Shown here: piece by piece, positions 1 through 7,813 of the stretch
Numbering within the stretch: the first letter of the stretch is position 1
Layout: the number at the start of each line of letters is the position of its first letter
Assembly (NCBI GenBank): GCA_027488265.1
Contig: JAIYCA010000064.1
Span: 1 to 9,832 of the forward strand
Origin: Planctomycetaceae bacterium
Lineage (GTDB): Bacteria > Planctomycetota > Phycisphaerae > Phycisphaerales > SM1A02
Length of the DNA stretch: 9,832 nucleotides
Direction of reading: 5' to 3'
The notes under the pieces: generated by a model
Databases searched by the model: none
What the model was told of the DNA's origin: nothing
What the model saw: the letters and a program-made list of their open reading frames with translations, nothing else
Made by a program: the position numbers and the translations under genes

Positions 1-1992
1 CTTGATCGCGCTTCCAACGAGTTCCGAATTCTGCGCACGAACTTGCGGCGCGGCGTCCCAGATTTCAGGTCGCGCGAGAACGAAGGAAGCGCACTCTGCA
101 CTGGGATCTTCTGCAAGTTCGCGCGTCAGCTGCGCGGGCACATCGCCTGGCGCAGTCTCCATGAGCCTCAACACGCGACCTATCCGCTGCTTGTCCACCC
201 CTTCAACTTGCGACAACACGCGCCGCAGGAGCTCAGTCGCCTCGGCCTTCTTACCCAACGCCGCGAGTTGCGTCGCGAGGTTGAGTGACGTCGACGAAGT
301 CGCAGGAAGTTGCGCTGCTCGAAGCAGGAGTTCTGCAACTTTCCCGTCGTCGCGGCGTTCGATGATTGGTACGAGTGGAAGCACATGCTCAGCGCGTTCC
401 GCTTGTGCGAGGAGCGACGTCACGATCGCGTCCGCTCGATCTTGTAAGCCGCGTCGAGCAAACACTTCAGCGACCAACGGCCCGAGTTCCCTCGGCTCGT
501 TCATCGCCTTCCAATACTCGTAAAGCGCATCGGGCGAATCCGACGCGAGTGTTCCGAACACACGACCTGGCGTGTAGCCCGCTTGAAGTGCGCCCGACCA
601 TGCTTCGAGAATTGCAGCGGCGACTGCGCCGTCGTTCTGATACCGGATTCCAAGATCGCGCGCGACTGCAAGTGCTTCAGGAACACGTTCTAGCCCTGCG
701 AGGAGCTTCACGAGTCGAAGACCAACAGGTTGCGATCGTCGCGCCGAATGATCGAACGCCTGCCCGAGAAGTCGAACCGCCTCATCAAACTCGCCGGACT
801 GAACCAAAAGATCCGCCATCACAATGGTGGATACCGGATCCTGAAAGAGAAGCGGCTGCGTTGAGCGCATTTCTTCGATGCGCTCGCGTCGTGAGACTCC
901 GCCCCCTTCCCCAACGAATGCCATCCGCATGACATCAAGCGCGCGATGTGAGGAATCCACGCGTCCGTCGCGAACAGCCTCTTCGACAATTGCGCGTGCT
1001 GCCGCCGAGTCGCCCGACAGAAGTGCCGTCGCGGCACGGAACCGATCGATCTCCGGACTGACGCGACCGGCAACACGCTCGAGTTGTGTCTCAAGTTCAC
1101 GCAACTTTCCAGCAGCGAGGAGCCTCTCCGCTTCGATCAAGAAGATTGCGGAAGGATCTTCGAAGAGAGGACGTGAAGCCTCCATGGCAATCGGAATCAA
1201 GTCTTCTTGCCCCGTAGTCTCCAATCCTTCGAGCAACGGGCTCAGGAGACGCGCATCACGCACGCCGCTTCGCGCGACCCCAGCGTAGACATCACGTGCT
1301 TCGTTCAATCGCCCAACTGCGCGCAAGACATCGGCCCGTAGAAACGCGATACCGACATTGCTCGGATCCTCAGTCAACCATGCATCGACAATCGCAAGTC
1401 GTCCTTCGGCGTCCGCTCCCGAAGCGCTGAGGGCTTGCATTTGAATCGCTCGCCAGCGCACCTCCTTCGGTTCAAGCGCTTGGAGTTCCTTCGCGATGCG
1501 GAGTACCTCTTCCCATCGACCTTGGGCCGCACGAACTTCCAGAATCGCGGCGCGCGCCTTCACGGAATCTGGTTCGACTGCGAGAATACGCTGTGCAATC
1601 TCTGGAATCTGATCGAGGTATCCAAGGCCAATTGCACAGTCGAGTTGACCGTCGAGCGCTGGGATGTTCTTCGGATCGAGTGACTCGACTCTCGCGAACA
1701 TGCCGCTTGCAATTTGGAGATGTCGAAGTCGTGGACTTGCAACGCGACGACGTGCATCGGCGAGAGCGAGCAAAACCTCGATGTCTGACGTGTCTCGCAT
1801 GGCCAACGAGAGCGGCTGGAGCGCGTCTTCGAATCGCCGCGCGCCATAAAACTCAAGCCCAATACGCCGTGCCTCGGCCGTTTGTGTGTTTCGATACCAC
1901 ACTCGAACGCCATAGCCGCCGGCTGCGAGAAGCATGACGCCTCCAACAATGGCGCTTGATAAGACGAGTCTTCGCTTTGTTCGACGATTCAA
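1..1992 (-). CDS. Membrane-anchored TPR-like repeat protein (3' end beyond the window)
   Basis: The frame is open for 664 codons from TTG at 1992 to the left edge; I read it codon by codon and found no stop, so the C-terminus lies outside. An in-frame TGA at 2005-2007 limits the start to TTG at 1992 or ATG at 1935. TTG is preferred: an AGAGGA ribosome site sits 7 bases upstream, and it adds the basic residues NRRTKRR (2-8) before a hydrophobic segment (about 9-27), giving a typical signal anchor. The rest is soluble and alpha-helical, rich in Ala, Leu, Glu and Arg, with TPR-like helix pairs near residues 211-232, 281-304, 391-413 and 571-591. The family usually serves as a protein-protein scaffold. 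There is no lipobox Cys, unlike the TPR lipoprotein PrsT of PEP-CTERM loci. It follows the sugar transferase by 137 bases. A role as periplasmic scaffold for polysaccharide assembly is inferred from context only. Confidence -1.
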   Translation of the reverse strand, partial: MNRRTKRRLVLSSAIVGGVMLLAAGGYGVRVWYRNTQTAEARRIGLEFYGARRFEDALQPLSLAMRDTSDIEVLLALADARRRVASPRLRHLQIASGMFARVESLDPKNIPALDGQLDCAIGLGYLDQIPEIAQRILAVEPDSVKARAAILEVRAAQGRWEEVLRIAKELQALEPKEVRWRAIQMQALSASGADAEGRLAIVDAWLTEDPSNVGIAFLRADVLRAVGRLNEARDVYAGVARSGVRDARLLSPLLEGLETTGQEDLIPIAMEASRPLFEDPSAIFLIEAERLLAAGKLRELETQLERVAGRVSPEIDRFRAATALLSGDSAAARAIVEEAVRDGRVDSSHRALDVMRMAFVGEGGGVSRRERIEEMRSTQPLLFQDPVSTIVMADLLVQSGEFDEAVRLLGQAFDHSARRSQPVGLRLVKLLAGLERVPEALAVARDLGIRYQNDGAVAAAILEAWSGALQAGYTPGRVFGTLASDSPDALYEYWKAMNEPRELGPLVAEVFARRGLQDRADAIVTSLLAQAERAEHVLPLVPIIERRDDGKVAELLLRAAQLPATSSTSLNLATQLAALGKKAEATELLRRVLSQVEGVDKQRIGRVLRLMETAPGDVPAQLTRELAEDPSAECASFVLARPEIWDAAPQVRAQNSELVGSAIK

Positions 1993-1999
1993 TTCCGCT

Positions 2000-2005
2000 T
2001 CCTCT
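2000..2005 (-). promoter_or_regulatory. Ribosome binding site for the TPR gene
   Basis: AGAGGA on the minus strand lies 7 bases before the TTG at 1992 and supports that rare start over the downstream ATG at 1935. It also overlaps an in-frame stop, so no longer N-terminus is possible. Confidence -1.
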
Positions 2006-2068
2006 CACGATGCCGATCGACTAGACCAGTCGAAACTCATGTTCACATTCCAATACCGAAGAACGCTG

Positions 2069-2091
2069 GTCTCGAACAGTGTGATCGAGAC
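2069..2091 (-). terminator. Hairpin downstream of the sugar transferase gene (weak terminator or attenuator candidate)
   Basis: A perfect 7-base inverted repeat, GTCTCGA and TCGAGAC, encloses a 9-base loop. It lies about 38 bases after the sugar transferase stop and 77 bases before the TPR start. No U-tract follows on the minus strand, so it is not a canonical intrinsic terminator. It may be an mRNA processing or attenuation element, or chance. A second smaller hairpin (CGACT/AGTCG, around 2028-2042) lies closer to the TPR start. I see no convincing -10/-35 pair in the 137-base gap. Confidence -1.
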
Positions 2092-2129
2092 GACCCGCTT
2101 CGCCGCGAATACCGAGCGACGAACCGTAC

Positions 2130-3617
2130 CTACTTCCCTCTCACGAGATTGATGACGGTCTTCACGCAGATTGCAAGATCCATCAGCGGCCCTATCCGGT
2201 CGACGTACTCGATGTCGTACTGGATCCACTCCTGAAAGTCTTTTCCTTGCGCGCGCGTCCGCATCACCTGCCAATAGCCTGTGATTCCAGGTCGCACGGA
2301 AAGCCGAACTTCGCGCCACGCAGGACAAAACTGATTCTCGTTCTCTGGGCTCGGGCGTGGGCCCACAATACTCATGTCACCCACGAGCACATTCCAAAAC
2401 TGTGGGAACTCATCCAATTGCAGCTTTCGCAGAATCTTGCCGACGCGTGTCACGCGCGGATCGTTCTTGATGTTGACCTGTGGACCGTCGCAAAGATTCT
2501 GTTTGCGAAGTTCGGCGACCAGTGACTCCGCGTTCCGGCGCATCGTTCGGAACTTCCAGCAACGGAAGGTTGTTCCACCCTTGGTTTGTCGCTTGTGGCC
2601 GAAGAAAATCGGAAATCCATCATCGATCACAATCGCGATGCAACAGACGATGAGGATTGGCGCAGACACGATGAGTGCAAACAAACTTCCGAGGATGTCG
2701 AAGAGTCGTTTGATTGGCGCGTAGAGACCTGCGGGATCTGCGCGAGCTTCAGCCCGACTCTTCGAATCAGACGCAAAGAGCTCCTCGATGGGGATGACTT
2801 CCATCGGCTCCGTGGACGCTGCATCCCAAAGTGCGACAGGTCCAATCGAAAGCCTCCCCTTCGGCGCGTACGCAGCCTGAGTCACCGGAGTCTCATCGAG
2901 ACTATCGCCTCGAAGCCCGACCCCAATCCAGACTGGTGCGACAAAGCGATCCTCGGGAGAGAGCTGCAACCACGAGGGAGCAAAGACTCCCGCATCGATC
3001 TCGCGAATCCCACGGATCACGTGGTCTGGATGCGCCCATTGACTGACGAGGCAGTTCAGGAGCGCACGTTGCCCGGCCTCGGAAGCAAGATCGAATCTCG
3101 AACCGCTGCACTCTGCTGCGTCAACACGAAGTCGTCCATGCCGCCGCATTTCGACGAATGTACTCGTGGCGGACGGTGCCGAAGCCCAGAGTGCGGCATC
3201 TTCCAGACGAGTCCCGAGTAAAACTTGTCCTGAGATGTTTCGATTTGCTGCATAGTGTCGCTCGATCCGTTCGACACCACCGGAAGCGCCAAAGACAACC
3301 TCTTCCCCATAACGCGGAGATTCAGCTTCGATCAACCTCAATCGCGTGAGGTGTGCCTGATTCCAAAGCAGTGATTCTGCAATTCGTCGAAGATCAAAGT
3401 GAACCCCCTGCCCAGGCTCGAGAAGCAAGTACAGATCTGCGCCCCGCTGCGGCGGAACTCCACTCCCGAGGACGACACAGGCGACTCCGTGTGATGACCA
3501 GAAGGCCGCGTGAATCTCCTCCGCACGAAGGCCCCAAAGCAATCGATCCGAGCGCGGCGCATCGACGACCCGTCCTTGGACCTGCTGATCTTGAAGACTT
3601 GGGGTTCCAATACTCAT
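2130..3617 (-). CDS. Polyprenyl-phosphate sugar-1-phosphate transferase (Bac_transf / WcaJ-PglC type) with atypical N-terminus
   Basis: 495 residues. The C-terminal part (about 303-495) is a complete monotopic phosphoglycosyl transferase. It has a membrane segment at about 307-332 with the Ser-Ala-Pro break of a re-entrant helix (318-320), KFRTM at 355-359, DPR at 386-388, the catalytic Asp-Glu pair in LDEFPQ (D402, E403), GPRP at 419-422 and VRPGITG at 441-447. The family transfers a sugar 1-phosphate from a nucleotide sugar to undecaprenyl phosphate at the inner membrane, the first step of polysaccharide assembly. The N-terminal 300 residues lack the four membrane helices of WbaP/WcaJ and look soluble. 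Around 207-233 they carry a stretch (GVFAPSWLQLSP..., APVWIGVG) resembling the junction into a hexapeptide helix of NDP-sugar nucleotidyltransferases. The ATG at 3617 has only a weak upstream GAGTGAG. A 100-base gap separates it from the kinase gene. The sugar specificity cannot be read. Confidence -1.
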   Translation of the reverse strand: MSIGTPSLQDQQVQGRVVDAPRSDRLLWGLRAEEIHAAFWSSHGVACVVLGSGVPPQRGADLYLLLEPGQGVHFDLRRIAESLLWNQAHLTRLRLIEAESPRYGEEVVFGASGGVERIERHYAANRNISGQVLLGTRLEDAALWASAPSATSTFVEMRRHGRLRVDAAECSGSRFDLASEAGQRALLNCLVSQWAHPDHVIRGIREIDAGVFAPSWLQLSPEDRFVAPVWIGVGLRGDSLDETPVTQAAYAPKGRLSIGPVALWDAASTEPMEVIPIEELFASDSKSRAEARADPAGLYAPIKRLFDILGSLFALIVSAPILIVCCIAIVIDDGFPIFFGHKRQTKGGTTFRCWKFRTMRRNAESLVAELRKQNLCDGPQVNIKNDPRVTRVGKILRKLQLDEFPQFWNVLVGDMSIVGPRPSPENENQFCPAWREVRLSVRPGITGYWQVMRTRAQGKDFQEWIQYDIEYVDRIGPLMDLAICVKTVINLVRGK

Positions 3618-3717
3618 CTTGACTCACTCAATTCGATGGATTCGCAGAACTCAACCGAACTCCAGAGAGTCGCTGGCATTCGATGAAACCAACGACCTCG
3701 CAATGTCACAGGCGCGT
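3618..3717 (-). other. 100-base spacer between kinase and sugar transferase genes
   Basis: This is the first real gap after four overlapping junctions. I find no convincing -35/-10 pair, terminator or strong ribosome site. It holds two copies of ATTCGATG (3631-3638, 3678-3685) and two of GAACTC (3647-3652, 3657-3662) on the plus strand, which may be chance. A separate promoter for the last two genes is possible but unsupported. Confidence -1.
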
Positions 3718-6030
3718 TCACCGCGCCCCGTCGCCGAGGAGCGGATGCCTCGTGACCGAAGCTCCTTGTCCTGTCAATGCACCGGCAACCTCTGCAGACA
3801 TCTTCGAAATCGAGCCGTAACGGCGACAATCGTCTGCATCGGCGTAGTTCAGAACAAGCCCGAGATAGTCCACACCGGCCTCCGTCAACTCACGCACCGA
3901 CTCCGGAAGCCTGCTTCGGGAACGACCTCGACGAATCGCCAACACCGCACCATCACAACTTGAAGCGACCGGAATTGCTTCGACGCTCGCCGTCACAGGC
4001 CCGCTATCTACAATCACCACATCGAATCGATCTCGCAACGTTCGAAGCAATCGACGAAGCGACGCGATCTGCAGATTGCTCGCACTAAATGTTCGATCCA
4101 TTCCGACAGGAAGAAGCGAGAGCTTCTCACCGATTTCAACGATCTCGCCATCAATGGAACCTCTGCGCAGAACATCACAGATTCCAGGCGAGTGCAGATG
4201 ATGGAACTGATGACTCAGGGCACGACCGATGAAGTCACAGTCGACCAAGATCGTTCGATGCCCCGACTCTGCATAACTCAGGGCCAACGCCACGGCGACC
4301 GTTGTCTTGCCGTCGCCTTGGAAGGCGCTCGTCACCATCATGGCATAGCCCGTGCCCGTGTCCTCACGGCGTGACTCAATCTTGTTCCGTATGCGGTGAA
4401 CGCAATTTGTCGCGAGTTCACGCGCACCTGGATCGGTCGCGAGATTTGTCATATCGGGAACGACACCAAGCCATCGACCTGCCTTCGCGTCCTTCTGAAA
4501 CTGTGACACCCGATACGCACGCGGATCAAGTGACCCAAGGATAAAGAACGCCGCGAACGAGAAGACAAATCCGCCGACTCCTCCGACAAATGCGAGCGGC
4601 AATCTCTTGTCTGACTCAGGCGAGCCACGACGAGATGCGCCTTCAACGATTTGAATGCGTCCCTTGCGGATGCTCTCTGCTTCGCGATCTAACTCGCGCA
4701 GGCGTTCACCGAGCCGTGACAACTCAGTTTGGGATGACGCGATATCACGATCAATCTTGAGCAGTCGAACACCCATCTCGTTGAGACGAGCCAGGGCCTC
4801 CAAGTGCGCAGTGCGCTCGAGGTTGTGTTCACTGACCTCCGACTTCAACGCGCCGTAGCTTCGATTACCGCCGAAGCCGTCGCGCCAGTTGCGGAGCGCA
4901 TTCTCACGGGCAGCGTTGTAGAGCCCTTCCTTACCCGCCAATTCCGCCGAGATTCGCTGCAACGCTGGATGTTCAGCTTTATACGTTCGGTTCGCGAGTT
5001 CGAGCAGAACACGCTGATCCTCGAGTTGCCTTCGAATGTCAGCCAATCGAGGCTCAAACTGCTCTAACTCCATACTTGTCGGTTCAAGCGTGGTTGAGTC
5101 GGGAGTCTCGCTTGGCGTCGTCGCATCACTGCCAATGTTCGTCTGCGTACTTGCCTGAGCACCGACCTGCGCACTCATCCGCGCGCGATGCTGGCGTTCC
5201 AACTTCCGCATTTCAACGGTTAGTGCATCGATGCGTTCTTCAACAACGCGCAACTTCTCTTGGCGCGCTTCGACCGCGGCGTTCAAATCCGGCGACAATA
5301 GGCCCGCGTCGCGCGCCATCGCCATGCGGTCTTCTTCGAGTTTCTCAAGCCGCAGTCGCTCCTGACTCGCAAGCGTTCGGATCTTGGATTTCTGTTCCTC
5401 ATGCTCACTTTCCGCATTCGGGCCATAGATATCCATGAAGCTATCTAGGACGAGGTTCACAGCAGCCGCAGGCACCTCCGGATCCTTCGAGGCGTAACGA
5501 ACTTCAATGAAACTGGAGCCGCGCGGAACGATGGCCGTGAGTCCATCGCGCAAAAACGCAACTGCCTCGGCGTCATCCGGAGTCTCTCGAAATGCGCGCT
5601 GCATGACCAAGATGTCCGCGCGCGGATCGCGTCCTGCAACAGTCGATGCACCCGCTACCGGGCGTCCGGACCGAATCGTTCGAACCGCCGATTCAAGGAC
5701 GCGGTCACTTCGAAGCAGTGTCGCGCGGGTAGCGATGAATGCGGCGAAGTCGTCAAGCCGTTCCGTCTCCATCGTTTCAGTGACGAGTGGTTTCAACACC
5801 GAAACGGCTTGTACGTAACCAACCGACGCCCATGTGACCGGCGCGAGCAGATAGCCACCGAATGCGAAGATCGGTGCAAGCAGCACGCCAAGCAGAATCA
5901 TCCACTTCCACCGATTCTGGAGGCGGTCCTGCACGATGTGCAGCGGATTCGACGCAGCCGGTGCGGATGCCTCGGAAATCACTTCCGGTCGATACGTCTC
6001 TAAGGCGCTGTTTCGGTCCACGCTGCTCAC
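3718..6030 (-). CDS. Fused Wzz chain-length regulator and BY-type kinase
   Basis: About 770 residues (numbered from GTG 6030). A membrane helix at about 44-64 begins a Wzz domain. A long periplasmic region follows with coiled coils (about 210-286 and 322-460), then a second membrane helix (477-499). The cytoplasmic ATPase has Walker A SAFQGDGKTT (568-577), Walker A' ILVDCDF (594-600) and Walker B VVIVDSG (671-677). Such proteins set polysaccharide chain length and regulate export through phosphorylation. The C-terminal tail lacks the usual tyrosine cluster: after Walker B only Y722, Y729 and Y738 occur. A Ser/Thr-rich insert (about 287-320) separates the two coiled coils. Start choice: GGAGG is 6 bases before GTG 6030 but only 3 before ATG 6033. 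GTG also gives the 4-base GTGA overlap with the upstream stop seen at the preceding junctions. ATG 6033 would add one residue. Confidence -1.
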   Translation of the reverse strand: MSSVDRNSALETYRPEVISEASAPAASNPLHIVQDRLQNRWKWMILLGVLLAPIFAFGGYLLAPVTWASVGYVQAVSVLKPLVTETMETERLDDFAAFIATRATLLRSDRVLESAVRTIRSGRPVAGASTVAGRDPRADILVMQRAFRETPDDAEAVAFLRDGLTAIVPRGSSFIEVRYASKDPEVPAAAVNLVLDSFMDIYGPNAESEHEEQKSKIRTLASQERLRLEKLEEDRMAMARDAGLLSPDLNAAVEARQEKLRVVEERIDALTVEMRKLERQHRARMSAQVGAQASTQTNIGSDATTPSETPDSTTLEPTSMELEQFEPRLADIRRQLEDQRVLLELANRTYKAEHPALQRISAELAGKEGLYNAARENALRNWRDGFGGNRSYGALKSEVSEHNLERTAHLEALARLNEMGVRLLKIDRDIASSQTELSRLGERLRELDREAESIRKGRIQIVEGASRRGSPESDKRLPLAFVGGVGGFVFSFAAFFILGSLDPRAYRVSQFQKDAKAGRWLGVVPDMTNLATDPGARELATNCVHRIRNKIESRREDTGTGYAMMVTSAFQGDGKTTVAVALALSYAESGHRTILVDCDFIGRALSHQFHHLHSPGICDVLRRGSIDGEIVEIGEKLSLLPVGMDRTFSASNLQIASLRRLLRTLRDRFDVVIVDSGPVTASVEAIPVASSCDGAVLAIRRGRSRSRLPESVRELTEAGVDYLGLVLNYADADDCRRYGSISKMSAEVAGALTGQGASVTRHPLLGDGAR

Positions 6031-6950
6031 CATGTACCTCCGAATCTCACGAAACTCCGACTAGGACGATGACCGACTCCGAAAACCATGAACATGCCCG
6101 TCAACTCTGGGACGAAGTTCGCACGCAAGCCGTCCGATGAACCCTCGGATGAACCCTCCGAGAAGCCTTCCAACGCCGTCGATCCCAACGAACTGATTCC
6201 CTTATCGGCAGGATCGTCAAGCAACAACCGAAACGTCGATGTCGGCAGTGCTTCGAGAAGTTCCCGCGCGACCCCTTGCACCGACTCAAGTGTCGGATGC
6301 CCATCCAGCAGGACTTGCACCTGACCGACGCCAAGCGAAGATTGAGCGCGGCTTCCCGATTGTGCTCGAAGCGATGTCTCGTCTCGGGTCATCCCAACCC
6401 CCGGAATCGCAAAGAAACCAACAATCGTGATCTGCCGTTCGACGCCGGACGGATCCGCCTTCGTGAATCGATACAGGTTCGCCAGAATCTCTTCACCGGC
6501 GTGCTGAATCGCCACGACTTTTGGCGAGGTGCCTCCAGCTGGCCCATCGTTCAACTGCGTGACTGGACGCCAACCCGAACTCGGGTAACAGACCGGCGGA
6601 TGATGCCCGAGCATGTCGCGCGCATCTCCGCAATAAACGATGGCAAGCCGTGCCCGATCCCCGTTCCGAAGATTGGTGTATTGGCGCGAAAGCACCGCTG
6701 AAGAGTGCAGGATTTCAAGCGCCGCAGCCGGAAGCGGCTCATCCGTTCCAACCCAATCACCGAGGCGGAACGGTGTCTCGAGGAGCCGTGCCTCAACCTC
6801 ACGAACGCGCGCGTCGACAGAGATGCGATCAATGCGGCTTCCCGTGACACCGGGAACGAATGCAATACCCACCAGCGTCGCGATTGCGGCAATGGGAGCA
6901 AGCGCGTTCAGTCGATGAAGTGCGCGAATGGATGAAAGTCGGAGTTTCAT
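6027..6950 (-). CDS. epsI: Exosortase-associated protein EpsI (DUF3485)
   Basis: 307 residues from ATG 6950. An N-terminal signal anchor (basic MKLRLSSIRALHR, then hydrophobic 15-34) places it at the outer face of the inner membrane. The EpsI signature is clear: FRLGDWVG near 61-68, then HHPPVCYPSSGW at 116-127 with the conserved Cys121 and its Tyr-Pro and Gly-Trp. EpsI proteins occur beside or fused to exosortases and are thought to assist protein sorting or exopolysaccharide work; the exact activity is not settled. Here it is a separate gene. The ATG overlaps the exosortase stop as ATGA, with GGAGG 11 bases upstream. An ATG at 6968 is in frame but overlaps that GGAGG and has no ribosome site of its own, so I rejected it. 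The C-terminal tail after about residue 250 goes beyond the usual domain and holds a short SEGS-type repeat. Confidence -1.
   Translation of the reverse strand: MKLRLSSIRALHRLNALAPIAAIATLVGIAFVPGVTGSRIDRISVDARVREVEARLLETPFRLGDWVGTDEPLPAAALEILHSSAVLSRQYTNLRNGDRARLAIVYCGDARDMLGHHPPVCYPSSGWRPVTQLNDGPAGGTSPKVVAIQHAGEEILANLYRFTKADPSGVERQITIVGFFAIPGVGMTRDETSLRAQSGSRAQSSLGVGQVQVLLDGHPTLESVQGVARELLEALPTSTFRLLLDDPADKGISSLGSTALEGFSEGSSEGSSDGLRANFVPELTGMFMVFGVGHRPSRSFVRFGGTW
6037..6041 (-). promoter_or_regulatory. Ribosome binding site for the Wzz/kinase gene
   Basis: GGAGG on the minus strand lies inside the last codons of epsI. It stands 6 bases from GTG 6030 and 3 bases from ATG 6033, favouring the GTG start. 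Confidence -1.
6136..6171 (-). repeat. Three 12-base tandem units inside epsI
   Basis: Units at 6136-6147, 6148-6159 and 6160-6171. The first two differ at one base and the third is more diverged. The period is a multiple of three, so the frame is kept and the protein gains a four-residue acidic Ser-Gly motif (SEGS-like) at about 262-274. Confidence -1.
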
Positions 6951-7813
6951 GCTTGGAGGAACCTCCATGTGTACACCGGAAGATCAAGCCAACGCATGAA
7001 TTTCACAATTGCCTGAAGCATGAGAATCGCCAACGGGAGCATCAACCAGCCTGCGACGTCATGGAATTCCTCAGCAAACTGTGTTGAGGAGTAGGCGTAC
7101 GCAAGACCCGTTGCGATGAGGCGAACCATGTTGCAGAAAAGCGCGATGAGTGGACTCGCGAGCAGCAGCACAACACGTGCGTGGGGGCGAAGTGGAACGC
7201 TGAAGACGAATGCGAAGAACGTCAAGGCCAATGCAAAAACCATGCGCATGCCGTCACAAGCTTCGCCAACAAGAATCTCTTTGTTGTCGATGAGGATGCT
7301 GATTCCACTTCGCTCGCATGGAACACCGACCAAGCCTAAGACATCATGCGTCACGATGACCGCGAACTCTTGCAGCGGTCCTGCGATCGCTCGCCGCAGT
7401 TCCCCCGGTACTGGAATCAAGAACAGGAAGCACATAAAGACAGGGAGCATCCTGCCGATCACCGTGAAGCCCGCCATCGTCACAAAGCACGCAATGAGCG
7501 ACAGAATCGCTGCACCATGAATGGCGATCCGCGTATCCGATTCGAACCCAACCCAAGAAAGCAGCGCGGCAAGCGCAAACAGCACGGGACCCGAGAGGCT
7601 TGGACGACGGCGCAGGTATCGAAGGCGTGAACGTCGCAACCACATCAGATACGCCGCGACGAACGGAACAATGAGGATGTATCCATTGTCCTCGCGCCGC
7701 ACGATTTCCGTGAACAACTCCGTCCAAGCCGCGCGAAACGCCAACACACTCATCGCAAAGAGTGCGAGAAGCGTCCAGACATCGCGAAGCGACCATTGAG
7801 AAACGAGCGTCAT
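6947..7813 (-). CDS. Exosortase (Xrt family transpeptidase-like membrane protease)
   Basis: 288 residues, highly hydrophobic with about eight membrane helices. Exosortases are proposed to cut C-terminal sorting tags (such as PEP-CTERM) from exported proteins, in species that also make exopolysaccharide. The three catalytic residues are in place: Cys186 in EACDGMR (184-190), Arg231 in NMVRL (228-232) and His251 in FHDVAGW (250-256) before a final hydrophobic helix. The PVPGELR motif (134-140) and LQEFA (147-151) also fit the family. Asp replaces the Ser or Asn often seen after the active-site Cys. The length matches a stand-alone exosortase without fused EpsI. The ATG overlaps the previous stop as ATGA. 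Purine-rich GGAAGAGAAGGA upstream supplies the ribosome site. The Xrt subclass and its target tag cannot be assigned by eye. Confidence -1.
   Translation of the reverse strand: MTLVSQWSLRDVWTLLALFAMSVLAFRAAWTELFTEIVRREDNGYILIVPFVAAYLMWLRRSRLRYLRRRPSLSGPVLFALAALLSWVGFESDTRIAIHGAAILSLIACFVTMAGFTVIGRMLPVFMCFLFLIPVPGELRRAIAGPLQEFAVIVTHDVLGLVGVPCERSGISILIDNKEILVGEACDGMRMVFALALTFFAFVFSVPLRPHARVVLLLASPLIALFCNMVRLIATGLAYAYSSTQFAEEFHDVAGWLMLPLAILMLQAIVKFMRWLDLPVYTWRFLQA
6962..6966 (-). promoter_or_regulatory. Ribosome binding site deciding the epsI start
   Basis: GGAGG within the end of the exosortase gene, 11 bases before ATG 6950. It overlaps the alternative ATG at 6968 and so argues against that start. 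Confidence -1.

Noticed and set aside
2..1288. Overlapping plus-strand open frames of up to 188 codons
   Set aside because: They lie opposite the continuous 664-codon minus-strand TPR frame. Their products are Arg/Ser-rich with no domain, typical antisense shadows.
1560..1949. 129-codon minus-strand frame beginning at ATG 1949
   Set aside because: It is out of frame with the TPR gene covering the same bases and lacks any recognisable pattern.
3631..3685. Two copies of ATTCGATG in the 100-base spacer as an operator
   Set aside because: Eight-base direct repeats 47 bases apart with no promoter nearby are too weak; noted only in the spacer entry.
6951..6968. Longer epsI start at ATG 6968
   Set aside because: No ribosome site precedes it, and it overlaps the GGAGG that serves ATG 6950, which forms the ATGA overlap.
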